Source: JBGPIT01 sp041485125 (GTDB lineage: Bacteria > Desulfobacterota > Binatia > UTPRO1). From it: a stretch of 21,440 nucleotides of DNA. The position numbers were made by a program, and so were the translations under genes. Shown in pieces: positions 7,172 through 14,814 of the stretch (the first letter of the stretch is position 1; every line of letters begins with the position of its first letter). The notes beneath the pieces were generated by a model. That model searched no databases. It was given only the letters and a program-made list of their open reading frames with translations, and was not told the DNA's origin. The stretch covers positions 1 through 21,440 of the forward strand of contig JBGPIT010000041.1 of NCBI GenBank assembly GCA_041485125.1, read 5' to 3'.

Positions 7172-9211
7172 ATGACGGGCGGCCGGCGCGGGCAGCACTG
7201 GATGTGGGTGGAGATCGTCGCGGTCGCGACCCTGGCACTCATCGCCGTCGCCCTCCGCGTGTACCGCCTCGATCTCGGCTGGTTCGGCGTCGACCAGGCG
7301 CGCGACATCGCGACTGCCCTCGACGTCATCGCGGGTCGCGACCTGCCGTCGATCGGTCCCACCATGCGGCGGGTGACCCGACTCGGCGCGCTTTACTACT
7401 ATTTCTGGACGGTTCCCTATCTGCTGTGGCGCGATCCGCTCGCCGGCTACTGGTTCGCGTCGCTGCTCTCCTCGTCTGCCGTCCTGCTCACCTGGGCGTT
7501 GGCGCGACGGCTCTGGGGACCGCTCGCCGCGTTGGTGACGCTCGCGATCGCCGCGTCGCACCCGGTCTGGGTCCTCGACGGCAGGATCGCGTGGGCACCA
7601 GCCGCGCTTCCGGCGGCGGCGATCGTGCTGCTCTGGCTCGTCGCCGGGCGGTGCGGTCGCGACGCGCCACTCTCCGGCGTACGCGCGGCACTCTTCGGCG
7701 CGCTGCTCGGCCTGGCCGTCCAGCTGCATCTCGCGATGGTACCGTGGGTCGCGGCCGCGTTTGTCGTGTTGCTCCTCGACCGGACGCCGGCGCGCGCGTG
7801 GCTCGCGTGCGCCGCCGCCTTCGCGCTGGTCGCGTCGCCGGCGGCGTGGGCGCTCGTCGCGCGGCCGGCGACCGAGGGCGGCGTCGCGGCGCTCGCGGTC
7901 GAGCAGCAGAGCGGCGGTGCGATCCATCGCATCGTCGCGATCGCGGCGCTGCCGATCCGCGTTCCCGCCGCGTTCGCGCGATGGAGCGACGTCGACCCCT
8001 CCGGCGGTGCGGTGGCGGTCGCCGCATCGATGGTCGTTGCGGCGGCCGTTCTGCTCGGGCTCGTCGCTCTCGTGATCCTCGGTCGCAGCGGCGAGCGCGC
8101 GGCGCGTCTCGCCGTGCTCGCCGCGCTCGCGACGCTCGGCCTCGTCGTGATGATTCCGGGGTCGCCCTGGTATTACTATCTCGATGCGCTCCTACCGGTG
8201 TGGGCACTCGGCGCGGGGGCATTGGTCACAGGCGCGGCGGCGGCGGCGAGGGGCCGCGGGTCGGACGCGGCCGCTGCCGCGCCTGCGCGCTCTGCCGGTG
8301 CTAGGCAGCCGATCGACGCTCGTGAGCGCACCACCGTGCGCGCCCGAGCGATCGTTGCGACCGTCCTCGTCATCGCGGCCGTCGTCGTCGCGGCTCGCAT
8401 GAGGGCGTGGCTCGCGGACGCCGCGCGTTACGAGTACCTCGTCGTCGATCCTGCGCTTCTCACCCTCGCGTCGCGTCCCGGCCGCGACGCGGCGGCGCCC
8501 GGGCGTCTCGTGTCGCTCGGCGTGAAACGCGCGCTCGCGGAACGGATCGCGACCGCATGGTCGCGCTTCCCGTCAGTCGACGCGGCCGAGTCTTCGCCGG
8601 TCGAAGACGGTGAAGCGGACTTCGCCGCGCTCTGGCACCGCCTGCACGGACCGGCGTGGGAGGACGCGACCGGTGACAACGGCTTTTGGTTGCGTCTCGC
8701 CCACCGCGCACGGCCCCGACCCGCGGAGACCAGCCGTCAGCTCGCGATTTGGTACCGCGACGACCCGGTCGTGGACGCGCTCGAGCAGCTGCCGAAGTCG
8801 AACGCCGTCACGCTCACACGAGTCGGTCCGCTCGTGCTCGCCGAGTACGCGTCGACGATCGACTACGCGTCGTGTGCAAGCGACGGCTCGCCGATCGTCG
8901 TGCCGATGCGCGCCGTCCCGCAGCCGAAACGCTACGGCGACGGCACACCGGAGAAGCCGCGGGAGCTGCCGTCACGACTCACATGCGGCCTCGCGCCGGA
9001 GCGCGGGGTGACACGCGTCGTCGCGGCGCTCTCCGGTCCGGGTCGCGTCGACGTCGTCGTCGAGGGCCAAGGCGCTGGCGCGGGCCCGGTCACGGCCGCC
9101 TGCATTCCGCCGCCGGCGCGCGTGTTCCAGCTCTGGCTCGACGTTCCCCCGGCCGGCGCGACGGCGCTCGACCTCTACGACGTCCCCGCCGCGGCCGGCT
9201 GCGAGCCGTGA
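7172..9211 (+). CDS. GT39-like polytopic membrane glycosyltransferase
   Basis: The product has 679 residues. It resembles the dolichyl/undecaprenyl-phosphate-sugar-dependent mannosyltransferase (GT-C, ArnT/PMT-like) superfamily. These enzymes transfer a sugar from a polyprenyl phosphate on the outer face of the inner membrane. After one hydrophobic segment (11-31) comes the first extracytoplasmic loop, FGVDQARDIATALD (38-51). It carries acidic residues Asp41 and Asp45 where this superfamily has its catalytic acidic motif. The loop continues with LGALYYYFWTVPYLLW (71-86). About nine more hydrophobic segments run to residue 411, and a soluble domain of about 260 residues ends the protein. An Ala/Arg-rich insert with rare AGG codons and a long DNA hairpin occupies residues about 353-389. 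The gene begins 36 nt after the sulfatase-like gene. Substrate and acceptor are unknown. Confidence 0.82.
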   Translation: MTGGRRGQHWMWVEIVAVATLALIAVALRVYRLDLGWFGVDQARDIATALDVIAGRDLPSIGPTMRRVTRLGALYYYFWTVPYLLWRDPLAGYWFASLLSSSAVLLTWALARRLWGPLAALVTLAIAASHPVWVLDGRIAWAPAALPAAAIVLLWLVAGRCGRDAPLSGVRAALFGALLGLAVQLHLAMVPWVAAAFVVLLLDRTPARAWLACAAAFALVASPAAWALVARPATEGGVAALAVEQQSGGAIHRIVAIAALPIRVPAAFARWSDVDPSGGAVAVAASMVVAAAVLLGLVALVILGRSGERAARLAVLAALATLGLVVMIPGSPWYYYLDALLPVWALGAGALVTGAAAAARGRGSDAAAAAPARSAGARQPIDARERTTVRARAIVATVLVIAAVVVAARMRAWLADAARYEYLVVDPALLTLASRPGRDAAAPGRLVSLGVKRALAERIATAWSRFPSVDAAESSPVEDGEADFAALWHRLHGPAWEDATGDNGFWLRLAHRARPRPAETSRQLAIWYRDDPVVDALEQLPKSNAVTLTRVGPLVLAEYASTIDYASCASDGSPIVVPMRAVPQPKRYGDGTPEKPRELPSRLTCGLAPERGVTRVVAALSGPGRVDVVVEGQGAGAGPVTAACIPPPARVFQLWLDVPPAGATALDLYDVPAAAGCEP

Positions 9212-9291
9212 GCGCGGCGCGAACGGGCGTGGACTCCGGCGATACGCGCCGCTTACGATCGCGTTCGGCCGCTGATATAAAGCGCCGCTTG

Positions 9292-11337
9292 ATGCGATCC
9301 GCGCCGAAGCTCGACGCGCGTGCCCTCGCAGCCTTGTACGACGAGGGGTACTACCACGGCGTCGGCAGCGGCTATCCCGCCGCCGGGTACGAGCACGAGC
9401 ATGCCAGCTGGCGCCACTGGGTGGCGCACCTCGCCGTCGTGTACCCGCGCGGCACGCGCTGGCTCGATCTCGGCTGCGCGTACGGCTATCTCGTCGGCGA
9501 GGCGGCCGCCGGCGGGTTTGCCGCCGCCGGCGTCGACGTGAGCGGGTACGCGCTCGCCCGCGCGGCGCAGGATGCGCCGGCGGCCCGCGGCCGGGTCGGA
9601 CGCGCGCTGCTCGAGTCGCTGCCGTTCGCGGACGGGAGCTTCGACGTGGTGAGCGCCTTCGACGTGCTCGAGCACTTGGTCGATCCCGAGCCCGCCCTGC
9701 GCGAGGCGCACCGCGTGCTGCGCCCCGGTGGTACGCTGATCGGTGCGACACCCGATCCACTGCTGTTCGATCGTCACGAGGAGACGCATTTCTCCGAGCG
9801 CCCGCCGTCCTACTGGGTCGATCGTCTGCTCGGGCTCGGCTTCCGCGTCGACTTCCGCTTCTTTCAGGCGCCCTACAACCTCGAGCTCGCCGCCGTGCGC
9901 GCCGCGCCGTCAGGACTATGCGTCGCGCGCCGGCTGCACGTCGACGGCTTCGGTGAGGTCGACGAGCTCGGCAGCGTCGCCGGTCCCGCCGCGGACCGCG
10001 TGGCCGTCCGGTTGCGCGCCGGCTTCGCGTACGCGGGTGACGACAAGCCGCCGCCGACACGGTGGGTAGGGCAGGGCGACGCGCTCCTCTACGTCCTCGT
10101 CGCGGGACGCGAGCCGGTCGCGCTCGAGACCGAGATCGAGCTTCGCGCCGCCGACGGCCACGCCGCGGTGACGCTCTCGCTCGACGATCAGCACCTCGCC
10201 GACTGCACCGTCGACGACGAATGGCGCCGCGTGCGTCTGCCGTGGCTGCCGCTCGCCGCCGGCGGCCATCATCTGCGGGTGACGACGAGCGCCGCGCTCT
10301 TCGTTCGGCGCCTCGCGCTCGACGCCGCGCCGGCCGGCCGCGACGAGCTGCTCCGCCGGCTGCCGTTCGACATGTTCCAGCGCTATGCGCAGTGCCGCGA
10401 CGTCGCCGATCGGCTCGGCGCCGGCGGCGCGGCCATCCTCGACGTCGGCGGCGTGCTCGGCGGCGCGGGCGGCCATCTCGCGACGACCGGCGACTTCTTT
10501 CCGGACGCGACCGTCACGACGGTCGACGTGCGCGGTAGCGATCATCCCGAGCATCGGCGCGCCGGCGGCCCGGCACTGCCCTTCGGGGACGCGAGTTTCG
10601 ACGTCGTCGTGTCGATGGACGTGCTCGAGCACGTACCCGCCGCGGAGCGCGTCGCGTTCCAACGCGAGCTCGCGCGGGTGTCGCGCCGCTTCGTCCTGCT
10701 CGCGGCGCCGTTCGCGACCGCCGGCGTCGCCGACGCGGACGCGCTGCTGTTCGAGCTGATCCGCGTACGCCACGGCTACGCGCACGCGTACCTCGGCGAG
10801 CACCTCGGCCACGGCCATCCCGATCTCGACGCGACGGTCGCGTGGTGGCACGGCGCCGGCGCGACGGTCGGCGTCCTGCCGAACGGCTACCTGCCGTACT
10901 GGACGCTCGTGCAGATCGCGAACCTCCGTCTCGCCGAGCCGCGCATGGGCGCGCGCTACGCGGCAGGGCAGGCCCTCTACAACGGCCGGGTCGCCGACCG
11001 GCGCGAGCCGGCGTACCGCCATCTGCTCGTGATCGATCTCGCGGCGGAGGGCGCGTCGCACGACGCGGTCCATGCGCTCGCGGCCGAGGCATCGCGCACG
11101 ACCGACGTCACGGCGGACGCGGCCGCGTTGAACGCGATCCTCGACCTCGCCGGCGCGCCCGCGGACGAGCTTGACGATGTCATGTCGGTCGCACCGGCGA
11201 CGGACGACCTCGACGCCTCCGAGCGGATGCGCCTCGTCGAGCTCGAGGCCTTCGCGAGCCGCGTGTGGTCGCATCCCCTGTATCGCGCCTACGCGTGGCT
11301 GCGGCGGCTCGTCGCCACGGCCCGGAGCCGGCGATGA
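9292..11337 (+). CDS. bifunctional SAM methyltransferase: methyltransferase, beta-domain, methyltransferase
   Basis: The product has 681 residues and two complete class I SAM-dependent methyltransferase domains. The first (about 15-210) has motif I RWLDLGCAYGYLVGE (56-70) and PFADGSFDVVSAFDVLEHL (111-129). The second (about 355-585) has ILDVGGVLGGAGG (382-394) and PFGDASFDVVVSMDVLEHV (430-448). Residues about 215-345 look like a beta-sandwich domain, possibly carbohydrate-binding. A helical tail ends the protein. It probably methylates a sugar in the glycan made by this operon, perhaps as a chain-end cap recognised by Wzt; this is inference. The start is uncertain. ATG 9292 begins just before clear homology-like sequence, but GTG 9208 overlaps the previous stop as GTGA and would add 28 residues. 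The 80-nt gap then would be coding. The end overlaps the next gene by 4 nt (ATGA). Confidence 0.86.
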   Translation: MRSAPKLDARALAALYDEGYYHGVGSGYPAAGYEHEHASWRHWVAHLAVVYPRGTRWLDLGCAYGYLVGEAAAGGFAAAGVDVSGYALARAAQDAPAARGRVGRALLESLPFADGSFDVVSAFDVLEHLVDPEPALREAHRVLRPGGTLIGATPDPLLFDRHEETHFSERPPSYWVDRLLGLGFRVDFRFFQAPYNLELAAVRAAPSGLCVARRLHVDGFGEVDELGSVAGPAADRVAVRLRAGFAYAGDDKPPPTRWVGQGDALLYVLVAGREPVALETEIELRAADGHAAVTLSLDDQHLADCTVDDEWRRVRLPWLPLAAGGHHLRVTTSAALFVRRLALDAAPAGRDELLRRLPFDMFQRYAQCRDVADRLGAGGAAILDVGGVLGGAGGHLATTGDFFPDATVTTVDVRGSDHPEHRRAGGPALPFGDASFDVVVSMDVLEHVPAAERVAFQRELARVSRRFVLLAAPFATAGVADADALLFELIRVRHGYAHAYLGEHLGHGHPDLDATVAWWHGAGATVGVLPNGYLPYWTLVQIANLRLAEPRMGARYAAGQALYNGRVADRREPAYRHLLVIDLAAEGASHDAVHALAAEASRTTDVTADAAALNAILDLAGAPADELDDVMSVAPATDDLDASERMRLVELEAFASRVWSHPLYRAYAWLRRLVATARSRR

Positions 11338-12614
11338 GGGAGCCGGTCGTCTCGCTCGTCGTCGTCAACTGGAACGGGCGCCATCTTCTCGAGGAGTGCC
11401 TGCCGGCGCTCGACGCGCTCGCGTACCCGCGCGACCGGCGCGAGCTCCTCGTCGTCGACAACGCCTCGACCGACGGCTCAATCGAGTGGCTGCGGCGGCG
11501 CTGGCCGGAGGCGCGCCTGCTCCCCTCGACCGAGAACGTCGGCTTCGCCCTCGCGTGCAACCGCGCCGCGGCGGAAGCGGCCGGTGAGATCGTCGCGTTC
11601 ATCAACAACGACCTGTGGGTCGAGCCCGATTGGCTCACGCGGATGGTTGCGGCGCTCGACGCGACCGGTGCCGCGGCGGCGGGCGGGACGATCCTCGACT
11701 GGGACGGCGGTCACTACGACTTCGCCGGCGCGTCGATGAACTTCTACGGCCACGGCGCGAGCCGGAGGCACGGCCACGCCGTCACCACCGCCGCGCTCGA
11801 CGAGGCGCGCCGCGCCGCGCCGGTACCGGCGCTCTTCGCCAGTGGCGGCGCGATGATCGCCGATCGGCGCCGCTTCCTCGCGGCGGGCGGCTTCGATCCC
11901 GACTACTTCGCGTATTTCGAGGACGTCGATCTCGGCTGGCGCCTGTGGGTGCGGGGCGAGCAGGTGGTGTACGTCCCGGGCGCGCTCGCGCGCCACCGCC
12001 AGCACGGCTCGGGCATGGCGGAGGACGCTCGCCTCCGGCTGCTCGAGCGGAACGCGCTCGCGAGCGTCGCGAAGAACTACGAGGACGCGCACGTCCACAT
12101 CGTCCTCGCCGCGGCGTTGCTGCTGGTCGACGCGCGCGCCCGCGCCGCGGGTGCGTGCCGCGAGGCGATCTACCGTGATACAGTGACCGGATTCGTCGAC
12201 GCGCTGCCGGCGCTCTGGGCCAAGCGCGAGGCGGTGCAAGCATGCCGGCGGCGGCCGGATCGGGAGATCGTGCCGCTCTTCGGCGAGCCGTTGCGCCCGA
12301 GCCTCTTCGGGCAGGGCTACTGGCGCGAGCAACAGCGGGTGGTGCGGGCCTTCGGGATCGCCGACATGCTCGGCATCGGGGGTGGCGCGGGTGCAGCCAT
12401 GGACGACTTCATCGCCGACCTGCAAGCGCGGATCGAAGAGCTCGAGCGGGCGCTCGAGGACGAGCGTCACAGCCGAGCCGAGAGCGAGCAGGCCGCGCGC
12501 ACGGCGGAGTCGCGTCTGCACGGCGAGATCGCGCGCCTGCGGGGCGAGCTCGACGATCGGCGCCGGCCGGCGCTGCGGCGCCTGTGGCGCGGCGTGCGCG
12601 CGCGGCTCGGCTGA
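11334..12614 (+). CDS. family 2 glycosyltransferase with C-terminal coiled coil
   Basis: The product has 426 residues and is a GT-A fold, rhamnosyltransferase-like GT2 enzyme. Motifs: VSLVVVNWNGRHLLEECLPAL (6-26), LLVVDNASTDGSIEWL (38-53), NVGFALACNRAA (68-79), the metal-binding NND (91-93, a DxD equivalent), GGAMIADRRRFLAAGGFDPDY (171-191) and the acceptor/base motif FEDVDLGWRLW (195-205). After residue 230 comes a helical region. Residues about 357-412 are an Arg/Glu/Ala-rich heptad-like coiled coil ending in a basic tail, possibly for membrane or partner binding. GGAG lies 6 nt before ATG 11334, which overlaps the methyltransferase stop as ATGA. This indicates translational coupling and suggests the two proteins act together. 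The likely role is to add one sugar of the repeat unit from a nucleotide-sugar donor in the cytoplasm. Confidence 0.92.
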   Translation: MREPVVSLVVVNWNGRHLLEECLPALDALAYPRDRRELLVVDNASTDGSIEWLRRRWPEARLLPSTENVGFALACNRAAAEAAGEIVAFINNDLWVEPDWLTRMVAALDATGAAAAGGTILDWDGGHYDFAGASMNFYGHGASRRHGHAVTTAALDEARRAAPVPALFASGGAMIADRRRFLAAGGFDPDYFAYFEDVDLGWRLWVRGEQVVYVPGALARHRQHGSGMAEDARLRLLERNALASVAKNYEDAHVHIVLAAALLLVDARARAAGACREAIYRDTVTGFVDALPALWAKREAVQACRRRPDREIVPLFGEPLRPSLFGQGYWREQQRVVRAFGIADMLGIGGGAGAAMDDFIADLQARIEELERALEDERHSRAESEQAARTAESRLHGEIARLRGELDDRRRPALRRLWRGVRARLG

Positions 12615-12641
12615 GTCGACGTGACCACGAGGTAGTGCATC

Positions 12642-12649
12642 CGGAGGAG
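12642..12649 (+). promoter_or_regulatory. strong ribosome binding site before a 13-codon frame
   Basis: GGAGGAGG lies 8 nt before GTG 12658. That GTG opens a 13-codon frame rather than the Tat protein. The site is unusually strong for this window, where many genes have weak or no Shine-Dalgarno. It suggests ribosomes load here and reach the downstream gene by coupling. Confidence 0.55.
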
Positions 12650-12657
12650 GGGGAATC

Positions 12658-12699
12658 GTGATCTCGACGAGCAGACAGGTCGGCGTGAGGCCGTGGTGA
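12658..12699 (+). CDS. possible 13-residue leader peptide coupled to the Tat protein gene
   Basis: GTG 12658, preceded by GGAGGAGG, opens the frame MISTSRQVGVRPW and stops at TGA 12697-12699. The stop overlaps the GTG of the Tat protein at 12696 as GTGA, the same arrangement used between other genes of this run. It may be a translated coupling leader. Alternatively, the Tat protein may really start at 12658 and the frames be separated by a 1-nt sequencing error or natural frameshift. It is a very short frame, so moderate to low confidence. Confidence 0.35.
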   Translation: MISTSRQVGVRPW

Positions 12700-13832
12700 C
12701 CTGGACCAGACGAGAGCTCTTGCGCTGGACCGTGCGGGCCGGTGTGGGCATCGCCGCCGTGCCGGCGCTGGCGGCGCTCGCGCAGGCCGCGTCACCGGCG
12801 GCGCAATCCGCGGGCGCGGCATCCGCGTCGTCCGACGCGCTCGCGTCGGCGCGCGCCGATCTCCGCCGTTTGGTCACGGAGCGCGCCCTCAAGACCGACG
12901 ACCCCTGGGTGCTGATGCACGCTCTCCTACCCATCGGTCCCGACGCGCGCCACGGTGATGAGCCGGTCCTCGACTACGTGTCGCGCAATTGGATCGAGAT
13001 GGTGCCGGCCGGCGGCAGGTCCTATCCGCGTTTTCCGCTCAACATCGAGGCGCATCCCAACCACTTTCTGCAGATCATGTACGAGCGCGGCGTCGCACCC
13101 GATCGGAAGCTTCCGACCAAAGGCGGATCGATCACCCGCGCCGATCTCACCGCCGGTGCCAAGGCGCTCTTCACGCCGGCGACGCAAGGCGACGAGCTGG
13201 CATGGACCGTCAGCGTCCTCTCGGCGGACCTGAAGCCCGACGCCGATCGCTTCGAGAACGCGGAAGGACGCGCGTTCACCGTCTCGGCGCTGATCGAGGC
13301 CGAGCTGCAAACGGCCGAGGCCGGCTACGCCGACACCTTCGCCGCCATGAAAGGCACCAAGCCCTACGGCCGGAGCGCTCTGCAGACCTACGCCTGCAAC
13401 GGCACGCACGTGATCGACGGGCTCCTCGACGCGCTCGCGCACGGCTACCGCGGCAATCAGCTCCGCGAGCGGGTGCGGAATCTGATCCAGGCGGCGCTCT
13501 TCCGTCTCAGTCCCGAGATCAAGCTCATCGACGAGGCGATCGGGGGTGCCGGCACGCCGCAAGCGAAGCTCAACGCCGACGCGGCGAAGCTCCAGTTCCT
13601 CGGCCACACCCTCGAGATGGCCGCGGTCGCGCGGATGCGGAAGATCTACGAGCCGACCGCAAGCGAGCAGGAGCAGCTCCATGCCGCCGAACGGCAGCTC
13701 GCGGCGATCGCCCACCGCCTCGCCACGAGCTACGACCTCGACAGCCTGGCGCGACAGGTTCCGCGCGCCTACCGCGTCATTCTCGGTGATGCCAGTCACG
13801 CGCTGCATGCCGTGGAGCCGCCGCTTGCCTGA
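12696..13832 (+). CDS. Tat-exported protein of unknown function
   Basis: The product has 378 residues. The N-terminus has a twin-arginine signal, TRRELLR (4-10), then a hydrophobic stretch GVGIAAVPALAALA and a likely cleavage after AQA near residue 31. The mature protein is predicted mostly helical. It contains His- and Cys-bearing motifs that look like conserved active-site or metal-binding elements: EAHPNH (119-124), YACNGTHVIDGLLDALAHGY (232-251) and FLGHTLEMAA (301-310). I do not recognise the family; the helical pattern could fit an alpha/alpha toroid enzyme, but this is only an impression. GTG 12696 is chosen because it overlaps the preceding 13-codon frame; GTG 12693 is equivalent. The gene sits between two GT2 genes and its end overlaps the next one, so a role in processing the same glycan in the periplasm is plausible. 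Tat export suggests folding or cofactor loading before export. Confidence 0.8.
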   Translation: MTWTRRELLRWTVRAGVGIAAVPALAALAQAASPAAQSAGAASASSDALASARADLRRLVTERALKTDDPWVLMHALLPIGPDARHGDEPVLDYVSRNWIEMVPAGGRSYPRFPLNIEAHPNHFLQIMYERGVAPDRKLPTKGGSITRADLTAGAKALFTPATQGDELAWTVSVLSADLKPDADRFENAEGRAFTVSALIEAELQTAEAGYADTFAAMKGTKPYGRSALQTYACNGTHVIDGLLDALAHGYRGNQLRERVRNLIQAALFRLSPEIKLIDEAIGGAGTPQAKLNADAAKLQFLGHTLEMAAVARMRKIYEPTASEQEQLHAAERQLAAIAHRLATSYDLDSLARQVPRAYRVILGDASHALHAVEPPLA

Positions 13833-14814
13833 AGCGTCCGCAGACGCCGCGACCTTGCGCGATCTCGCGATCGTCGTCGTCACCTGGCAGAGCGCCGCCG
13901 AGGTGACGCCGCTGCTCGCGAGCCTCGATGCGGCGCTTGCTGCCGGCGTCGAGCTCGTGGTCGTCGAGAACGCGTCGGGTGACGACGCGCCGGCGCTCGT
14001 TCGGCGTGCGGCCCCGGCGGCGACCGTCATCGTGAACGCGACCAACCGCGGCTTCGCGGCGGCGGCGAACCAGGGCTGGCAGGCGACCCGCCGGCCGTTC
14101 GTGCTCGTGCTCAATCCCGACACGATCATCGATGCCGCCGGGCTCGCGCGCGCCGTCCGTCACCTCGCGGCCGACGCGACGATCGGCGTCCTCGGCTGCC
14201 GGACGACCAATGCCGACGGCACGCCACAGCCGACCGTCGACCGCTTCCACACGGTGTCGCGGCTCGTCCTCGACACGGTACGGGGGCGCGGCGGGCACGC
14301 GCCGGTGCACGGCTCGTCGCCCGCGACGACGTGCGACGTCGATTGGCTCTACGGCTCTTTTCTGCTCTGCCGGCGCGAGGTGCTCGAGGCGGTTGCGGGC
14401 TTCGACGAGGCGTACGAGATGTACGGCGAGGACCTCGATCTCTGCGACCGCCTCCACGCCGTCGGATGGCGCGTGGTCTACTTCGCCGCGACCTCGATCG
14501 TGCACCACGGCAACCGCAGCGGCGCGCGGCGCTACGGCAGCGACCGCGATGTCGCCGTCTTGAAGGGGACGCTGCGCTGGTTCCGCCGCCGGCGCGGTGC
14601 GTGGCACGAGCGGGCGTTCCGCGTCGCGGCGGGTGTCGCGTTCGCGGCGCGCGCGCTCACCGCCCGCGCGGCGGCACGCACCGGCGACCGCGAGGACGCC
14701 GCCCGCGCGCGGCGCTACGCGCGCATGGCGTGGCTCTGCGCCACCGGCGATCCGGCGGCGCGCCGCGAGCGACCGCCAGCGCTGCAACGGATGGCGCGTC
14801 AGGAGCTCTCGTGA
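13807..14814 (+). CDS. family 2 glycosyltransferase (rhamnosyltransferase-like)
   Basis: The product has 335 residues. It is a GT2 enzyme with LAIVVVTWQSAAEVTPLLASL (20-40), VVVENASGDDAPALV (51-65), NRGFAAAANQGW (80-91), the metal motif LNPDT (102-106, NPD in place of DxD), WLYGSFLLCRREVLEAVAGFD (180-200) and YGEDLDLCDRLHAVGW (206-221), followed by VHHGNRSG. This pattern is typical of O-antigen GT2 enzymes, often rhamnosyltransferases. The C-terminal 80 residues are Arg/Ala-rich and helical. The start is uncertain. ATG 13807 is used; TTG 13825 has GGAG at 8 nt and begins 8 nt before the stop of the Tat gene; ATG 13789 is also in frame. Frame upstream of that is shadow of the Tat gene. The following GT2 overlaps its stop by 4 nt. 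Confidence 0.9.
   Translation: MPWSRRLPEASADAATLRDLAIVVVTWQSAAEVTPLLASLDAALAAGVELVVVENASGDDAPALVRRAAPAATVIVNATNRGFAAAANQGWQATRRPFVLVLNPDTIIDAAGLARAVRHLAADATIGVLGCRTTNADGTPQPTVDRFHTVSRLVLDTVRGRGGHAPVHGSSPATTCDVDWLYGSFLLCRREVLEAVAGFDEAYEMYGEDLDLCDRLHAVGWRVVYFAATSIVHHGNRSGARRYGSDRDVAVLKGTLRWFRRRRGAWHERAFRVAAGVAFAARALTARAAARTGDREDAARARRYARMAWLCATGDPAARRERPPALQRMARQELS

Noticed and set aside
5414..7927. Minus-strand open frame of more than 800 codons opposite the sulfatase-like and GT39-like genes
   Set aside because: The translation is Arg-rich with no domain motifs, while the plus strand has clear sulfatase and membrane-protein motifs. Long antisense frames are expected in DNA with this third-position GC bias.
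9253..9281. Possible internal promoter with TATAAA at 9276-9281
   Set aside because: The -35 candidate TTACGA matches only half of the consensus and the match could be chance; the genes are closely spaced and likely co-transcribed.
8686..9291. Upstream extension of the double-methyltransferase frame into the GT39-like gene
   Set aside because: The extra residues are Arg-rich shadow of the GT39-like gene. Only the part from GTG 9208 remains a realistic alternative start.
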